DNA from: an uncultured Lachnospiraceae bacterium
Lineage (GTDB): Bacteria > Bacillota > Clostridia > Lachnospirales > Lachnospiraceae
NCBI GenBank assembly: GCA_945919795.1
Contig: CAMEJJ010000006.1
Coordinates: forward strand, 62,001-126,000
Length of the DNA stretch: 64,000 nucleotides
Direction: 5' to 3'
In this document: piece by piece, positions 63,677-64,000 of the stretch
Layout: the number at the start of each line of letters is the position of its first letter
Numbering within the stretch: the first letter of the stretch is position 1
Notes under the pieces: model-generated
What the model saw: the letters and a program-made list of their open reading frames with translations, nothing else
Database searches by the model: none
Told to the model about the DNA's origin: nothing
Translations under genes and position numbers: made by a program

Positions 63677-63770
63677 TGATACCAACGGATTGCTACGCAC
63701 GTTGTGCACTTGCAATCCTAAAACATTCGAAATCCGCCCTAATTGATCTACTTTCTCAACCCTGATATCA
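63677..63770. repeat. TGATACCA dispersed element, copy F
   Basis: 94 bp: TGATACCA at 63677, ACGGATTGCTACGCAC, TGCAATCC, CGAAATCCGCCCTAA, CTACTTTCTCA, ending TGATATCA at 63770. It has modules 2, 3 and 4 of the full copy, reversed, lacking the module 1 hairpin. It ends three bases before the rsmH-like stop. Confidence 0.8.
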
Positions 63771-63772
63771 CT

Positions 63773-64000
63773 TTATGCTTTCACTGCATACCGCAACTTT
63801 GTTGACCTGGCTCTTGGATTGCGATGGCATTCCTCCGCGCCCGGTCTTATGACATCTTCTGCAATTTCGGCATAAATGCCTGCTTTTTTCAACTCTTTAA
63901 AAGACTTTTTCACCAGACGGTCTTCTCCGGAATGAAACGTTAAAATCGCCACACGTGCACCCGGATTCAAGATATCCGGCAGCTTTTCCAAAAAGCTGTA
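63773..64000 (-). CDS. 16S rRNA (cytosine1402-N4)-methyltransferase-like, 3' part
   Basis: The last 75 residues of a gene that runs off the right edge. ILTFHSGEDRLVKKSFKEL and NPRARSTKLRYAV match the C-terminal RsmH motifs (SFHSLEDRxVK and NxRARSAKLR). RsmH methylates C1402 of 16S rRNA. The Gly in HSGEDR and the segment VIRPGAEECHRNPRA differ from the usual sequence, so it may be an RsmH paralogue rather than the dcw-cluster copy. The stop is three bases from a dispersed repeat. Confidence 0.8.
   Translation of the reverse strand, partial: YSFLEKLPDILNPGARVAILTFHSGEDRLVKKSFKELKKAGIYAEIAEDVIRPGAEECHRNPRARSTKLRYAVKA

Overview
The window looks like chromosome of a low-GC, motile, probably spore-forming Clostridia member, most likely Lachnospiraceae. 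This is inferred from AT-rich Gram-positive coding, AGGAGG-type ribosome binding sites, a CIRCE-controlled htpG, many 7TM hybrid histidine kinases and HD-GYP proteins, FliD-like proteins and a Csp-type subtilisin. Nearly all genes are on the minus strand. The plus-strand exceptions are the DUF58/transglutaminase pair at the left edge, tRNA-Trp, an AraC regulator, degV and a TetR regulator. I see no prophage, integrase, IS transposase, rRNA or CRISPR array.

Layout. 1-2970: end of a DUF58 gene and a transglutaminase-like membrane protein. 3182-7209: an overlapping minus-strand operon of an acidic repeat protein, a TetR regulator and two AstE/AspA-like proteins, one without its zinc ligands. 7293-11647: VanZ-like protein, HtpG (CIRCE) and a PrsA-like lipoprotein. 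11740-16443: a sensor/HD-GYP/receiver protein coupled to a hybrid kinase. 17254-17324: tRNA-Trp, followed by a REP-like inverted repeat. 17724-24064: surface protein, clpC, a small conserved protein and radA. 24178-27690: purE-purM-purN-purD. 27796-31074: pyrE, two small membrane proteins and an M29 aminopeptidase. 31152-32438: metY. 32562-33248: a nine-copy 74-bp tandem repeat. 33467-34793: FliD-like pair. 35059-40712: pyrF, TPR lipoprotein, LytTR regulator with a degenerate receiver, argJ and trmO. 40726-49255: CarD-like protein, a 1316-residue kinase/HD-GYP fusion, a Csp-like protease, a CheY-like protein and murD. 50320-57647: AraC regulator, DMT transporter, degV, and a YhgE/Pip protein divergent from a TetR regulator. 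57781-57973: a gene remnant resembling [FeFe]-hydrogenase. 58096-63554: two-component system with an FtsX-type ABC transporter. 63773-64000: end of an rsmH-like gene.

Functional themes are de novo purine and pyrimidine synthesis (purE/M/N/D, pyrE, pyrF), arginine and methionine synthesis (argJ, metY), protein quality control (htpG, clpC, prsA-like), and phosphorelay plus cyclic-di-GMP-type signalling. That signalling occurs once as two coupled genes and once as a single fused polypeptide.

The least explained part is the non-coding sequence. It holds at least seven copies of a modular element bounded by TGATACCA/TGGTATCA, three copies of a hairpin family whose stems covary, a 151-bp near-palindrome, the 74-bp tandem array, and several smaller repeats. 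All functions were assigned by reading the translated proteins and known family motifs; no database search was run.
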